The notes under the pieces are model-generated. The model ran no database searches. It was not told where the DNA came from and saw only the letters and a list, made by a program, of their open reading frames with translations. A stretch of DNA of 64,000 bases, taken from NCBI RefSeq assembly GCF_003429095.1, contig NZ_QVTE01000001.1, positions 141,133-205,132 of the forward strand, read 5' to 3'. The stretch comes from Peribacillus saganii (GTDB taxonomy: Bacteria; Bacillota; Bacilli; Bacillales; DSM-1321). This document shows positions 17,493 to 29,388 of the stretch, in pieces. The position numbers and the translations under genes are program-made. Numbering within the stretch: the first letter of the stretch is position 1; the number at the start of each line of letters is the position of its first letter.

Positions 17493-19328
17493 ATGAATAG
17501 AGAAGAGAAACTGAATAGGCAGTCAAGAATTCGTAACTTTTCCATTATCGCTCATATAGACCATGGAAAATCTACGCTGGCGGATCGTATCCTTGAAAAA
17601 ACGAACGCCCTGGCCCAACGTGAAATGAAGAGCCAGCTGCTGGATTCCATGGATTTGGAGCGTGAACGGGGTATTACGATTAAGTTAAATGCTGTTCAAT
17701 TGAAATATAACGCAAAAGATGGAGAAGAGTATATTTTCCATCTGATTGATACACCGGGACATGTCGATTTCACGTATGAAGTCTCCCGAAGCCTTGCTGC
17801 ATGTGAAGGTGCAGTCCTAGTAGTCGATGCGGCACAGGGGATTGAGGCCCAAACGTTAGCAAACGTCTATCTTGCGCTTGATAATAACCTTGAAATCATT
17901 CCGGTAATCAACAAGATTGATTTGCCAAGCGCGGATCCGGAGAGAGTCAGAAACGAAATTGAAGAAGTGATCGGACTTGATGCATCGGAAGCTGTACTGG
18001 CATCTGCGAAAGCGGGAATCGGAATCGAAGAGATCCTTGAACAGGTGGTCGAATTGGTCCCTCCACCTGAGGGCGACCCTGATGCTCCACTAAAGGCGCT
18101 TATTTTTGACTCGCTTTATGATGCATACCGTGGTGTGGTTGCATATATCCGTGTAGTTGAAGGTTCAGTCAAGCCTGGAGATAAGATAAGGATGATGGCC
18201 ACCGGTAAGGAATTCGAAGTAATCGAAGTCGGTGTTTTTAACCCTAAAACGGTACTGTGCGATGAATTGACCGTCGGAGATGTAGGTTTCCTTACAGCCG
18301 CAATAAAAAATGTAGGCGATACACGTGTTGGTGATACAATAACAAACGCAAAAAGTGGAGCGGCAGAAGCACTCCCGGGTTACCGTAAGCTTAACCCGAT
18401 GGTTTATTGCGGTTTATACCCAATCGATGCATCTAAGTTTAACGATCTTCGGGATGCACTTGAAAAGCTGGAGCTAAATGATTCTGCGCTTCAGTTCGAA
18501 CCTGAAACTTCCCAGGCCCTTGGATTTGGATTCCGCTGCGGATTCCTTGGCTTGCTACATATGGAAATTATTCAGGAACGGATTGAACGTGAATTTAAAA
18601 TCGACCTCATCACTACGGCTCCAAGTGTTATTTACGATGTGATCTTAACAGATGGCTCTTCCATAAAGGTGGACAACCCGTCAAACATGCCTGACCCGCA
18701 AAAGATTGACAGAATTGAAGAGCCATATGTAAAAGCTACAATGATGGCTCCAAACGAGTTCGTTGGGGCGATTATGGAGCTTTGCCAGGATAAACGAGGT
18801 ATCTTTATTGATATGCAGTATATGGACGAAACGCGGGTAAGTATTGTTTATGAAATTCCGCTGTCCGAAATCGTATATGATTTCTTTGACCAATTAAAAT
18901 CCAATACAAAGGGCTATGCCTCTTTCGATTACGAGCTGATTGGCTATAAGGAATCCAAGCTTGTTAAGATGGATATCCTCCTTAACGCTGAAACGGTTGA
19001 TGCTCTAAGTTTCATCGTCCACCGTGATTTCGCTTATGAACGTGGAAAGGTAATCGTAGAAAAACTGAAGAAATTAATCCCGCGCCAGCAGTTTGAGGTG
19101 CCAATCCAGGCAGCAATCGGCCAGAAAATCATTGCCCGTTCCACGATCAGTGCTATGCGTAAAAACGTTCTTGCAAAATGTTACGGCGGCGACATCTCCC
19201 GTAAACGAAAGCTTCTTGAGAAACAAAAAGAAGGCAAAAAGCGCATGAAGCAGGTCGGCTCCGTTGAAGTTCCACAGGAAGCATTCATGGCTGTACTAAA
19301 AATGGATGACACTACTCCTAAAAAATAA
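17493..19328 (+). CDS. lepA: Elongation factor 4 (LepA) GTPase
   Basis: LepA/EF4 is a ribosome-binding translational GTPase, linked to back-translocation and 30S maturation. The 611-residue length is standard. The P-loop AHIDHGKST lies near residue 20, the G2 motif RGIT and G3 DTPGH follow, and NKID is G4. The LepA-specific C-terminal domain ends with [18 protein letters not shown] 17493 has GTAGGAGTG upstream; GTG 17484 overlaps it. The gene has its own promoter and terminator. Confidence 0.97.
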   Translation: MNREEKLNRQSRIRNFSIIAHIDHGKSTLADRILEKTNALAQREMKSQLLDSMDLERERGITIKLNAVQLKYNAKDGEEYIFHLIDTPGHVDFTYEVSRSLAACEGAVLVVDAAQGIEAQTLANVYLALDNNLEIIPVINKIDLPSADPERVRNEIEEVIGLDASEAVLASAKAGIGIEEILEQVVELVPPPEGDPDAPLKALIFDSLYDAYRGVVAYIRVVEGSVKPGDKIRMMATGKEFEVIEVGVFNPKTVLCDELTVGDVGFLTAAIKNVGDTRVGDTITNAKSGAAEALPGYRKLNPMVYCGLYPIDASKFNDLRDALEKLELNDSALQFEPETSQALGFGFRCGFLGLLHMEIIQERIEREFKIDLITTAPSVIYDVILTDGSSIKVDNPSNMPDPQKIDRIEEPYVKATMMAPNEFVGAIMELCQDKRGIFIDMQYMDETRVSIVYEIPLSEIVYDFFDQLKSNTKGYASFDYELIGYKESKLVKMDILLNAETVDALSFIVHRDFAYERGKVIVEKLKKLIPRQQFEVPIQAAIGQKIIARSTISAMRKNVLAKCYGGDISRKRKLLEKQKEGKKRMKQVGSVEVPQEAFMAVLKMDDTTPKK

Positions 19329-19335
19329 CTTTTCA

Positions 19336-19377
19336 AAGAGGTTAGAAGGATTCAAATCCCAATCTAGCCTCTTTTTC
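19336..19377 (+). terminator. Rho-independent terminator of lepA
   Basis: AGAGGTTAGA pairs with TCTAGCCTCT (one G-U) across a 16-base loop, followed by TTTTTCTAT. Confidence 0.8.
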
Positions 19378-19400
19378 TATACGTTAAAGGACGTGATTGT

Positions 19401-20540
19401 ATGATTAAAAGCGCCTATATTCATATTCCCTTTTGTGAACATATTTGCCACTATTGTGATTTTAATAAGGTATACCTTCAAGGGCAGCCAGTGGATGAGT
19501 ATCTGTCCATGTTAAAAAAGGAATTTCAAATGTCTGTAATGGAATATCCCGTTGAAAGCCTTACTACTATTTTTGTCGGTGGCGGGACACCCACTTCGCT
19601 GAATGAAAAGCAGCTTTCTTTTTTGGTTAGTTCCATCCGGGAAGAATTGCCATATGACCGTAATTCTGTAGAGTTTACTTTTGAAGCAAACCCGGGAGAC
19701 CTTTCAGAGGGGAAATTGGCCATTCTCCATGAAGCTGGGGTAAATCGGCTTAGCTTTGGCGTTCAGAGCTTTAATGAGGAATTATTGAGGAAAATTGGCC
19801 GGACACACAAGATAGCAGATGTTTATGATTCTATTGAAAAGGCAAACAAGGTAGGGTTCGATAACATCAGCATTGACTTAATTTACGGGCTGCCGGGCCA
19901 GACAATGGAGGATTTTGAGGATACTCTGAAGAAAGCGCTGGAATTGAAAATGGAGCATTATTCCAGTTATTCTTTAATCGTTGAGCCAAAAACGGTTTTT
20001 TATAACCTGATGCAAAAAGGACGGCTTTCGCTGCCACCTCAGGAGATCGAAGCACGGATGTATGAGTGTGTGATGGAAGAGATGGCAAAGCATGGCTATA
20101 TTCAATATGAAATCAGCAATTATGCAAAGCAAGGCTATGAAAGTAAGCATAATTTGACGTATTGGAACAACGAAGAATACTTCGGATTTGGGGCGGGTGC
20201 TCATGGATATGTAGAAGGAAAGCGAACAGCCAATTACGGTCCGCTGAAAAAATACATCACTCCTCTTCAGGAGGGTCGCTTGCCATTAATAGAAACACAT
20301 GAAGTATCAAAGCAAGAAAAAATGGAAGAGGAAATGTTCTTAGGCTTAAGAAAAATGGAAGGCGTGAATGCACAAAGCTTTGAAGAAAAATTCGGAACTC
20401 CGATTTCCGACATTTTTGGACAACAGCTAACGGAACTTAAGGAAAAGGGACTGCTTGAAGAGTCGGCAGGAACATATCGGCTTACCTATAGCGGCAAACT
20501 GCTCGGGAATGAAGTCTTCCAATCATTTATTGCTGTTTAA
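19401..20540 (+). CDS. hemW: Heme chaperone HemW (HemN-like radical SAM protein)
   Basis: This 379-residue radical SAM protein has the cluster motif C-x3-C-x2-C in HIPFCEHICHYCDF (residues 7-20), followed by VGGGTPT, the glycine-rich SAM site. The length and the lack of the extra N-terminal cysteine of true HemN fit HemW, which inserts heme into respiratory enzymes. Older annotations call such genes oxygen-independent coproporphyrinogen oxidase; that activity is not expected. The start is ATG 19401 behind AAAGGACGTG. It lies directly before the heat-shock operon, as in B. subtilis. Confidence 0.93.
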   Translation: MIKSAYIHIPFCEHICHYCDFNKVYLQGQPVDEYLSMLKKEFQMSVMEYPVESLTTIFVGGGTPTSLNEKQLSFLVSSIREELPYDRNSVEFTFEANPGDLSEGKLAILHEAGVNRLSFGVQSFNEELLRKIGRTHKIADVYDSIEKANKVGFDNISIDLIYGLPGQTMEDFEDTLKKALELKMEHYSSYSLIVEPKTVFYNLMQKGRLSLPPQEIEARMYECVMEEMAKHGYIQYEISNYAKQGYESKHNLTYWNNEEYFGFGAGAHGYVEGKRTANYGPLKKYITPLQEGRLPLIETHEVSKQEKMEEEMFLGLRKMEGVNAQSFEEKFGTPISDIFGQQLTELKEKGLLEESAGTYRLTYSGKLLGNEVFQSFIAV

Positions 20541-20567
20541 AACACTCTGCCTTTTGGAATTAAACCT

Positions 20568-20596
20568 TTGACATCATTGGCCGCATTTGTTAATTT
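20568..20596 (+). promoter_or_regulatory. SigA promoter of the hrcA operon
   Basis: A -35 TTGACA (20568-20573) is followed after 17 bases by the weak -10 TAATTT (20591-20596). The CIRCE operator begins 11 bases further on, the usual position for repression at or after the start site. Confidence 0.6.
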
Positions 20597-20606
20597 ATTA
20601 TTAGTA

Positions 20607-20633
20607 TTAGCACTCAATAACTAAGAGTGCTAA
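20607..20633. promoter_or_regulatory. CIRCE operator (HrcA binding site)
   Basis: The sequence is TTAGCACTC, nine bases, GAGTGCTAA, an exact match to the CIRCE consensus. HrcA with GroE support represses here, so hrcA autoregulates the grpE-dnaK unit. Confidence 0.98.
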
Positions 20634-20648
20634 CAGGGGTGATACTAC

Positions 20649-21683
20649 ATGTTAACTGAGCGTCAATTACTAATATTGCAGGTCATTATTGATGACTTTA
20701 TTAGATTTGCACAGCCGGTTGGTTCGAGAAGCCTGTCGAAAAAAGATGAAATCACCTTCAGCTCTGCTACGATACGCAATGAAATGGCGGACCTGGAAGA
20801 ACTGGGCTTTATTGAAAAAACTCATACATCTTCGGGAAGGGTTCCCTCTGAAAAAGGATACAGGTACTATGTCGACCATTTGCTGTCTCCTCAGACGCTG
20901 AAAAAGGACGATTTACAGCTTGTAAAATCCATTTTTGCTGAAAGGATTTATGAACTGGAAAAACTTGTGCAAAAGTCAGCGAAGATTCTTTCAGAACTGA
21001 CAAATTATACCGCCATTGCGCTGGGTCCTAAGGTAAAGGACAATAAATTGCGCAAGATCCAGATAGTTCCTTTAAACAACGAGACGGCAATTGCAATCAT
21101 TGTTACCGATACTGGCTACGTTCAAAATAAGATGATTCAGCTTCCGCCTTCTTTTGACATAAACGAGCTGGAAAAAATGGCTAATATATTGAATGACCGG
21201 CTTGTTGGTGTTCCTTTGACAGATCTAAAAGACAAAATATATAAAGAAGTTGTTACACTTTTAGGGCAGCATATCCGCAATTATGATGTAATATCTGCGT
21301 TGCTGGCAGAATCATTAAACAATGTATCAAAAAATGAAAAGCTGTTTTACGGCGGTAAGACAAACATGCTAAGCCAGCCTGAATTCCATGATGTTGACAA
21401 GGTTCGGTCACTGCTCTCGGTTATCGAACATGAACCGGATATGTACAAAATGATGAGGCAGAACCCTGCTGGGATCACTGTTAAAATTGGCAGGGAGAAT
21501 AATAATTCCGCACTGGAAAATTGCAGCTTCATTACTGCCACATATTCCATTGGCAAAGATCAGGTTGGAACTATCGCGGTTCTTGGACCAACAAGAATGG
21601 AATATTCAAGAGTCATTTCGCTGCTTGATATGTTCTCACATGATTTAACAGCACTTCTCACGAGGCTGTATCAAAATAATTAG
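20649..21683 (+). CDS. hrcA: Heat-inducible transcription repressor HrcA
   Basis: HrcA binds CIRCE and represses class I heat-shock genes. The 344-residue protein has an N-terminal winged-helix domain ([18 protein letters not shown] and the recognition region [17 protein letters not shown]), then the GAF-like and dimerisation domains typical of HrcA. ATG 20649 follows AGGGGTG. It is 16 bases downstream of its own operator and heads the hrcA-grpE-dnaK cluster. Confidence 0.97.
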   Translation: MLTERQLLILQVIIDDFIRFAQPVGSRSLSKKDEITFSSATIRNEMADLEELGFIEKTHTSSGRVPSEKGYRYYVDHLLSPQTLKKDDLQLVKSIFAERIYELEKLVQKSAKILSELTNYTAIALGPKVKDNKLRKIQIVPLNNETAIAIIVTDTGYVQNKMIQLPPSFDINELEKMANILNDRLVGVPLTDLKDKIYKEVVTLLGQHIRNYDVISALLAESLNNVSKNEKLFYGGKTNMLSQPEFHDVDKVRSLLSVIEHEPDMYKMMRQNPAGITVKIGRENNNSALENCSFITATYSIGKDQVGTIAVLGPTRMEYSRVISLLDMFSHDLTALLTRLYQNN

Positions 21684-21862
21684 CACTGGCAATATTGGTA
21701 GGGTGATGGAAGCGCTGCTTTCCATCCTCTTTTCATGGCAATTCCGGTGTTTATAATTAGTTTTATATTTTTGGGCTGTATCTTTGTTTATCCCTGATTG
21801 GCCATTCATTGGTATAGTTCAATTCAAATTTTTTATCATGTAAGTCTGGCTTTATGGCTTAC

Positions 21863-21885
21863 GAGGGCGCTTACGCATTTCTTAT
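21863..21885 (+). repeat. 3'-end remnant of the dispersed repeat family, before grpE
   Basis: About 23 bases (GAGGGCGCTTACGCATTTCT...) match the 3' end of the copy at 44341-44477 with one or two changes. It ends 2 bases before the grpE ribosome-binding site AGGGAGG. The 5' part of the repeat is not recognisable here. Confidence 0.55.
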
Positions 21886-21897
21886 AGGGAGGTGAAA

Positions 21898-22497
21898 ATG
21901 GTGACAGAAGAACAAAATAACGAAAGAAATGAAAGCATGCAGGCTGAGGAAACAGAAGCGAATGTGGAAGCAACTTTTGCTGAAGAAACTCCAGTCAGCG
22001 GGGAAGGCGAATCTGTGGAACAATTTCAGGATGCAGCTGAAGATACTGTCGAAAAGATCGCAGAATTGGAAGCTAAATTAGCTGAGATGGAAAATCGCTA
22101 CCTTCGTTTACATGCTGACTTTGAAAATTCCAGACGCCGTGCTCGATTAGATTTGGAAGCGGCGCAAAAATATAGAGCCCAAGGCCTTGCCGGCGATTTG
22201 CTGCAGGCACTCGACAACTTTGAAAGAGCTACAAAGATAGAGGCTGACAATGAGCAAACGAAAACCTTGCTGCAAGGCATGGACATGGTTTATAAAAGTA
22301 TTTTAGAAGCGCTGAAAAAGGAAGGCGTGGAACCGATTGAAGCGGTTGGGAAAGAATTCGACCCGCATTTGCATCAGGCAGTTATGCAGGTTGAGGATGA
22401 GAACTTCGCTTCCAATTCGGTAGTGGAAGAATTCCAAAAAGGTTATATGCTGAAAGACAGAGTCCTTCGCCCGGCGATGGTAAAAGTGAATCAGTGA
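21898..22497 (+). CDS. grpE: Nucleotide exchange factor GrpE
   Basis: GrpE releases ADP from DnaK. The 199-residue protein has a long acidic, disordered N terminus (about residues 1-55), a coiled coil ([20 protein letters not shown]) and the C-terminal beta domain with [23 protein letters not shown] 21898 follows AGGGAGGTGAAA; the GTG next to it (21901) is possible. The acidic N terminus is variable in the family. Confidence 0.96.
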   Translation: MVTEEQNNERNESMQAEETEANVEATFAEETPVSGEGESVEQFQDAAEDTVEKIAELEAKLAEMENRYLRLHADFENSRRRARLDLEAAQKYRAQGLAGDLLQALDNFERATKIEADNEQTKTLLQGMDMVYKSILEALKKEGVEPIEAVGKEFDPHLHQAVMQVEDENFASNSVVEEFQKGYMLKDRVLRPAMVKVNQ

Positions 22498-22515
22498 GCA
22501 CCTACATATAATTAG

Positions 22516-24366
<1,851 letters not shown>

Positions 24367-24426
24367 AATATAAAGCATGCAGATAACCCGGAATCACTAA
24401 TGCTTTCCGTTTATCTAAAAAGGAGT

Positions 24427-24459
24427 CAAAGCCAGGGTTTCTTGGCTTTGGCTTTTTTT
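24427..24459 (+). terminator. Rho-independent terminator of hrcA-grpE-dnaK
   Basis: CAAAGCCA pairs with TGGCTTTG over an 8-base loop, then GCTTTTTTT. It implies that dnaJ, 330 bases further on, needs its own promoter or read-through. The gap beyond it holds no gene before the repeat at 24635. Confidence 0.88.
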
Positions 24460-24634
24460 AAGCAATAGGAAAAATATTTATTAATAGCTATCTGCTCTTT
24501 CCGGTAACAAGCTTTTAAAGCATTCTGTATCATAGTCTGGCAGATCTGCAGATAAATTAGGAATGGCAAGTGCGGATGCCGGCTGTGAATGCTTTTAATC
24601 TTAGATAAGAAAGCATTTCCCTGTTAACAAGTGT

Positions 24635-24722
24635 TGATGTCTAGCTCCAGCGCTCAGCCCCGACGCACAGGACGTGCCAGACCTTAGTCGACGTTCATTG
24701 TCAGGTGCTTGCGTTTTTCGTA
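24635..24722 (+). repeat. Dispersed repeat, copy upstream of dnaJ
   Basis: This short copy starts TGATGTCTAGCTCCAGCGCT and ends GGTGCTTGCGTTTTTCGTA, with the internal block CCTTAGTCGACGTTC. Its ends match the copies at 38179, 44341, 56452 (inverted) and 63948. The dnaJ start lies 67 bases downstream; a possible promoter there is TTGCGC, 18 bases, TAAAAT. Confidence 0.8.
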
Positions 24723-24788
24723 TTGCGCTGCGACTTGTAAAAGTGTTAAAATTGTCTTTATGTGAAACGGATCGGGAGTGAAGAAACT

Positions 24789-25916
24789 ATGAGTAAACGC
24801 GATTATTATGAAGTGCTTGGAGTAGCGAAAACTGCCTCAAAAGATGAGATTAAGAAGGCATATAGAAAGCTCTCGAAGCAGTACCACCCTGATATCAACA
24901 AAGCGCCAGATGCAGCAGATAAATTTAAGGAAATTAAAGAAGCTTATGAAGTGTTAAGTGATGATCAGAAGAAAGCGCACTACGACCAGTTTGGTCATAC
25001 GGATCCGAACCAGGGCTTTGGCGGTGCAGGAGATTTTGGCGGCTTTGGCGGCTTTGAAGATATATTCAGTACCTTCTTCGGAGGGGGAGGTGGCGGAAGG
25101 AGGAGAGATCCAAACGCACCGCGCCAGGGAGCAGATCTTCAATATACGATGACTTTGAAATTTGAGGAAGCGGTTTTCGGGAAAGAAACTGAAATTGAAA
25201 TACCTCGTGAAGAAAATTGTGATAACTGCGATGGATCAGGAGCCAAGCCAGGAACAAAAACTGAAACTTGCTCACACTGTCATGGTTCAGGCCAGCTGAA
25301 TGTCGAACAAAACACACCGTTTGGAAGAATCGTTAACCGACGAGTTTGTAATCATTGTAATGGAACAGGAAAATACATTCCTAACAAATGTTCAACTTGT
25401 GGAGGATCAGGCAAGGTTAAGAAGCGGCGCAAGATCTCCGTTAAAATACCAGCCGGTATCGATGACGGGCAGCAGCTTCGAGTATCAGGACAGGGAGAAC
25501 CAGGTATAAACGGAGGCCCATCTGGTGATTTATATGTCGTATTCCGAGTACGCGAGCACGAATTTTTCGAGCGCGAAGGTGACGATATCTATTGCGAGAT
25601 GCCGGTTACATTCGCCCAGGCGGCGCTTGGTGATGAAATTGAGGTTCCAACTCTTCATGGCAAAGTAAAGCTGAAGGTTCCGGCAGGCACTCAAACAGGG
25701 ACCCGCTTCCGCCTGAAAGGAAAAGGAGTTCCGAACGTCCGCGGCTATGGCCAGGGAGATCAGCATATTGTGATTCTGGTCGTAACGCCAACGAATATCT
25801 CAGAAAAACAAAAGCAGCTTCTAAGGGAATTTGCCGACATAAGCGGTCAGGTTGTGCCAAATGAGCAGGAAGAAAGCTTTTTCTCTAAAGTAAAACGTGC
25901 TTTTAAAGGTGACTAA
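24789..25916 (+). CDS. dnaJ: Chaperone protein DnaJ (Hsp40)
   Basis: DnaJ stimulates DnaK ATPase and delivers substrates. The 375-residue protein has the J domain with the HPD motif (YHPDINK), a Gly/Phe-rich linker (about residues 76-110), four zinc-binding CxxCxGxG repeats ([32 protein letters not shown]) and the C-terminal substrate domain. ATG 24789 follows GGGAGTG; the upstream in-frame ATG at 24762 has no ribosome-binding site. Confidence 0.98.
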   Translation: MSKRDYYEVLGVAKTASKDEIKKAYRKLSKQYHPDINKAPDAADKFKEIKEAYEVLSDDQKKAHYDQFGHTDPNQGFGGAGDFGGFGGFEDIFSTFFGGGGGGRRRDPNAPRQGADLQYTMTLKFEEAVFGKETEIEIPREENCDNCDGSGAKPGTKTETCSHCHGSGQLNVEQNTPFGRIVNRRVCNHCNGTGKYIPNKCSTCGGSGKVKKRRKISVKIPAGIDDGQQLRVSGQGEPGINGGPSGDLYVVFRVREHEFFEREGDDIYCEMPVTFAQAALGDEIEVPTLHGKVKLKVPAGTQTGTRFRLKGKGVPNVRGYGQGDQHIVILVVTPTNISEKQKQLLREFADISGQVVPNEQEESFFSKVKRAFKGD

Positions 25917-25931
25917 AAGGAGCTGTCAGCA

Positions 25932-26873
25932 ATGAAATGGTCTGAAATTGCCATCCATACGACAAACGAGGCAGTTGAACCGGTATCTAACATCCTCCAT
26001 GAGGCAGGGGCCAGCGGTGTTGTCATCGAGGATCCAAACGATTTAATTAAAGAACGGGAAAATGTTTTTGGTGAGATTTATAATCTTAATCCTGCTGATT
26101 ATCCTGACGAAGGCGTTATTATTAAGGCATATTTACCAGTGAATAGCTTCCTGGGCGAAACGGTTGAAGGCATTAAGGAAGCTATCAACACACTGCTTAT
26201 CTATGATATCGACCTTGGGCGAAATGCAGTGTCTATAAGTGAAGTGCATGAGGAAGAATGGGCTACTGCCTGGAAAAAATACTATAATCCTGTTAAGATT
26301 TCTGAAAGATTTACAATCGTTCCCACATGGGAAAATTACGAACCGGTCAGCAGTGATGAACTGATTATTGAGCTTGATCCAGGCATGGCATTCGGAACCG
26401 GTACTCATCCAACTACAGTTATGTGTATCCAGGCTTTGGAAAGAACTGTGAAGCAAGGCGATTCAGTTGTTGATATCGGAACTGGTTCGGGTGTTCTGAG
26501 TATCGCTGCTGCCCTTTTGCAGGCGGAAAAAGTACATGCGCTTGATCTGGATGAAGTTGCAGTGGCATCAGCAAAGTTAAACGTGAAGCTGAATAAAGTA
26601 CAGAATGTGGTCTCGGTTACACAAAATAACCTTCTTGATGGGGTTAGTGAAACGGTAGACGTAGCGGTTGCCAATATACTTGCAGAAGTAATCATAAGAT
26701 TTACCGATGATGTTGCCAAAGCTGTAAAGCCAGGAGGTTATTTCATTGCCTCCGGAATTATCCAGCAGAAAAAGCAGGATGTTAAAGAAGCCATTGAGGT
26801 ATCCGGTTTCACCATTGAGGAAACGTTGTTAATGGAAGACTGGGCAGCAATCATTGCGAAAAGAAACCTTTAA
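25932..26873 (+). CDS. prmA: Ribosomal protein L11 methyltransferase
   Basis: PrmA trimethylates ribosomal protein uL11. The 313-residue protein has the N-terminal substrate domain ([18 protein letters not shown]) and a class I methyltransferase domain with [14 protein letters not shown] and motif [16 protein letters not shown]. It begins 15 bases after the dnaJ stop, with AAAGGAG upstream. Its linkage with rsmE and dnaJ is usual in Bacilli. Confidence 0.96.
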   Translation: MKWSEIAIHTTNEAVEPVSNILHEAGASGVVIEDPNDLIKERENVFGEIYNLNPADYPDEGVIIKAYLPVNSFLGETVEGIKEAINTLLIYDIDLGRNAVSISEVHEEEWATAWKKYYNPVKISERFTIVPTWENYEPVSSDELIIELDPGMAFGTGTHPTTVMCIQALERTVKQGDSVVDIGTGSGVLSIAAALLQAEKVHALDLDEVAVASAKLNVKLNKVQNVVSVTQNNLLDGVSETVDVAVANILAEVIIRFTDDVAKAVKPGGYFIASGIIQQKKQDVKEAIEVSGFTIEETLLMEDWAAIIAKRNL

Positions 26874-26881
26874 AAAAATCA

Positions 26882-26936
26882 GGCGCCGATAAGTCACAAA
26901 TCAAGTTAATAAAGCAAAGTGGCCGGCGCCATTTTT
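26882..26936 (+). terminator. Possible long-loop terminator between prmA and rsmE
   Basis: GGCGCCG (26882-26888) can pair with CGGCGCC (26924-26930), followed by ATTTTTCC. The 35-base loop is long for a terminator, and the GGCGCC cores are themselves palindromic, so other folds or attenuation are possible. Confidence 0.45.
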
Positions 26937-26964
26937 CCTAAAAAACTAGTAAGCAGGTGTCAAT

Positions 26965-27717
26965 GTGCAGCGTTACTTTTTATCAGATGATGGTATAAAT
27001 GGCACAGAGGTCAAGGTATCAGGTGAAGACTTTCATCATATTGTCCGAGTTATGCGAATGGGTGAAGGGGACCGTATAATCTGTGTTACCAGGGATGGAA
27101 GATCGGCACTTGCCGAAATCACAGAAGTTTCCAATGAAATGGTAACGGGAACCGTTATAGAATGGTATCTTGAAGAAAAAGAATTGCCTGTTAAAGTGAC
27201 AATCGCGAGCGGGCTGCCTAAAGGGGATAAATTAGAGTATATCATTCAAAAAGGCACAGAGCTTGGTGCCCATGAGTTTATCCCTTTTATTGCGGCTCGT
27301 TCAGTAGTGAAATGGGATAGCAAAAAGTCTTCGAAAAAGACGGAGCGCCTCCAGAAAATTGCCAAGGAGGCGGCTGAACAATCACACCGTACAATGCTCC
27401 CATCCGTTAAAGAACCGATGCCACTGAAAGAATTAATCGCTGCCTCGGCTGCTTATGATCATAAACTTGCTGCTTTTGAAGAATCGGCAAAACAGGGGGA
27501 ATCTGCCGTTCTTGCTGCAGTCCTTAAAAATGCCGAACCAGGGCAGTCAATCTTATTTGTTTTCGGACCTGAAGGCGGGCTTGCTCCAGAGGAATTGGAC
27601 CTGCTTATTCAAGCGGAATTTACTCCTTGCGGGTTAGGACCTAGAATATTAAGGACGGAAACTGCTCCGCTTTATGCACTTGCGGCTGTTTCCTACCAAT
27701 TAGAACTATCGAGGTGA
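26965..27717 (+). CDS. rsmE: 16S rRNA (uracil1498-N3)-methyltransferase RsmE
   Basis: RsmE methylates U1498 of 16S rRNA. The 250-residue protein has an N-terminal PUA-like domain (MQRYFLSDD, FHHIVRVMRM) and a SPOUT-class knot with FVFGPEGGLAPEE and LGPRILRTETAP near the C terminus, the SAM-binding trefoil loops. The start is GTG 26965 behind CAGGTGT. Its stop overlaps the ribosome-binding region of mtaB. Confidence 0.96.
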   Translation: MQRYFLSDDGINGTEVKVSGEDFHHIVRVMRMGEGDRIICVTRDGRSALAEITEVSNEMVTGTVIEWYLEEKELPVKVTIASGLPKGDKLEYIIQKGTELGAHEFIPFIAARSVVKWDSKKSSKKTERLQKIAKEAAEQSHRTMLPSVKEPMPLKELIAASAAYDHKLAAFEESAKQGESAVLAAVLKNAEPGQSILFVFGPEGGLAPEELDLLIQAEFTPCGLGPRILRTETAPLYALAAVSYQLELSR

Positions 27718-27722
27718 TGATA

Positions 27723-29072
27723 ATGGCAACTGTAGCGTTCCATACGTTAGGCTGTAAAGTAAATCATTACGAAACAGAAGCCATTTGGCAGCTTTTTAAA
27801 GCGGATGGCTATGAACGTACTGATTTCGAAGCGGCTGCAGATGTTTATGTAATTAATACTTGTACAGTTACAAATACAGGTGATAAGAAAAGCCGCCAGG
27901 TAATCCGCCGTGCCGTTCGCAAAAACCCGGATGCAGTTATTGCGGTTACTGGCTGCTACGCCCAAACTTCCCCGGCTGAAATTATGGCCATCCCTGGAGT
28001 TGACATAGTTGTTGGCACACAGGATCGTACAAAGATGCTAGGGTTTATTGAACAATTTAAAGAAGAACGCCAGCCAATCAATGGCGTTGGAAATATAATG
28101 AAAACTCGTGTGTATGAAGAGCTTGATGTGCCAGCTTTCACTGACCGTACCCGAGCTTCTCTTAAAATTCAGGAAGGCTGCAATAATTTCTGTACTTTCT
28201 GTATTATTCCGTGGGCACGCGGGCTTATGCGTTCACGAGACCCTCAGGAGGTTATCCGCCAGGCTCAGCAGCTTGTTGATGCCGGGTATAAGGAGATCGT
28301 CCTAACAGGTATTCACACTGGAGGATACGGGGAGGATATGAAGGATTACAACCTTGCCATGCTTCTTCGTGAGCTTGATGAAAAGGTTGTCGGACTGAAA
28401 AGAATCCGAATTTCTTCTATTGAAGCGAGCCAGATTACTGATGAAGTAATTCAGGTTCTGAACGATTCCGATAAGATTGTAAGGCATCTTCACATTCCGC
28501 TTCAATCTGGCTCCAATTCAGTTCTTAAACGTATGAGACGGAAATATACAATGGAATTCTTTGCTGAGCGCCTGCAAAAGTTAAAGCTGGCTTTGCCAGG
28601 ATTGGCTGTAACATCTGACGTGATCGTAGGGTTTCCAGGCGAAACGGAAGAAGAATTCATGGAAACCTACAATTTCATTAAAGAGCACCAATTTTCTGAG
28701 CTTCATGTTTTCCCATATTCTAAGCGTACAGGCACGCCTGCTGCCAGAATGGAAGACCAGATTGATGAGGAAGTCAAGAATAACCGAGTTCATCGCCTGA
28801 TCAGCCTATCTGACCAGCTTGCAAAGGAATACGCATCACGATTTGAAAATGAGATTCTGGAAGTGATTCCAGAAGAACGCTTCAATGAGGATGAAGAAAG
28901 CAATTTATATGTCGGATATACGGACAACTATTTAAAAGTTGTTTTCCCTTTATCAGAAGATATGATTGGAAAGATTGTAAAAGTTAAAATTACGAAAGCA
29001 GGCTATCCGTATAACGAAGGGCAATTCGTTCGCGTTGTCGAAGATTCTCCTCTTGAGGCACAAGCTATTTAA
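27723..29072 (+). CDS. mtaB: tRNA t6A37 methylthiotransferase MtaB
   Basis: MtaB converts t6A37 to ms2t6A in ANN-decoding tRNAs. The 449-residue protein (YqeV) has the N-terminal UPF0004 domain with cluster cysteines in LGCKVN, NTCTVTN and GCYAQ, the radical SAM motif C-x3-C-x2-C in GCNNFCTFCIIP, and a C-terminal TRAM domain. ATG 27723 is 6 bases after GAGGTGAT and gives the B. subtilis N terminus MATVAFHTLGC; ATG 27717 is also in frame. Confidence 0.96.
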   Translation: MATVAFHTLGCKVNHYETEAIWQLFKADGYERTDFEAAADVYVINTCTVTNTGDKKSRQVIRRAVRKNPDAVIAVTGCYAQTSPAEIMAIPGVDIVVGTQDRTKMLGFIEQFKEERQPINGVGNIMKTRVYEELDVPAFTDRTRASLKIQEGCNNFCTFCIIPWARGLMRSRDPQEVIRQAQQLVDAGYKEIVLTGIHTGGYGEDMKDYNLAMLLRELDEKVVGLKRIRISSIEASQITDEVIQVLNDSDKIVRHLHIPLQSGSNSVLKRMRRKYTMEFFAERLQKLKLALPGLAVTSDVIVGFPGETEEEFMETYNFIKEHQFSELHVFPYSKRTGTPAARMEDQIDEEVKNNRVHRLISLSDQLAKEYASRFENEILEVIPEERFNEDEESNLYVGYTDNYLKVVFPLSEDMIGKIVKVKITKAGYPYNEGQFVRVVEDSPLEAQAI

Positions 29073-29078
29073 TAACAA

Positions 29079-29113
29079 GCAATCTGCGTTTTTTCAGCAG
29101 ATTGCTTTTTTTG
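29079..29113 (+). terminator. Rho-independent terminator of mtaB
   Basis: GCAATCTGC pairs with GCAGATTGC across a 9-base loop, followed by TTTTTTTG. It ends the dnaJ-prmA-rsmE-mtaB unit. Confidence 0.93.
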
Positions 29114-29195
29114 TTTTGGGTAAAGTGAAAGTCGGATCACATAAAGACGGAAGGCTGTCAGGGGATTATTTCCACTTTCACAGGAAAAAACTTAA

Positions 29196-29254
29196 TTTTA
29201 CGGAAGTAATCCACTTATTACGGAATTTAATTCATTTCACGGATTCAATTACTT
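29196..29254. repeat. Degenerate 19-20 bp tandem repeat
   Basis: Three imperfect units share TTACGGAA/T-n-TAATTCA; ACGG occurs at 29200, 29220 and 29239. The following stretch (GTAATTAATTGAATGAATT) may be a fourth, decayed unit. No function is assigned. Confidence 0.45.
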
Positions 29255-29388
29255 TTCGCGTAATTAATTGAATGAATTTCATAATTTCAATCCCTTGTCG
29301 CCCATGTGGTTCAAGACATGAAAAAAGTAGTACCTCCCCAAATTCTTGTATAATGTAAGTGACCAAACAAACAAAGACAGGAATAGAA

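Noticed and set aside
29035..29271. 78-codon frame across the mtaB end and terminator
   Set aside because: It crosses the mtaB terminator hairpin and is rich in the degenerate repeat.
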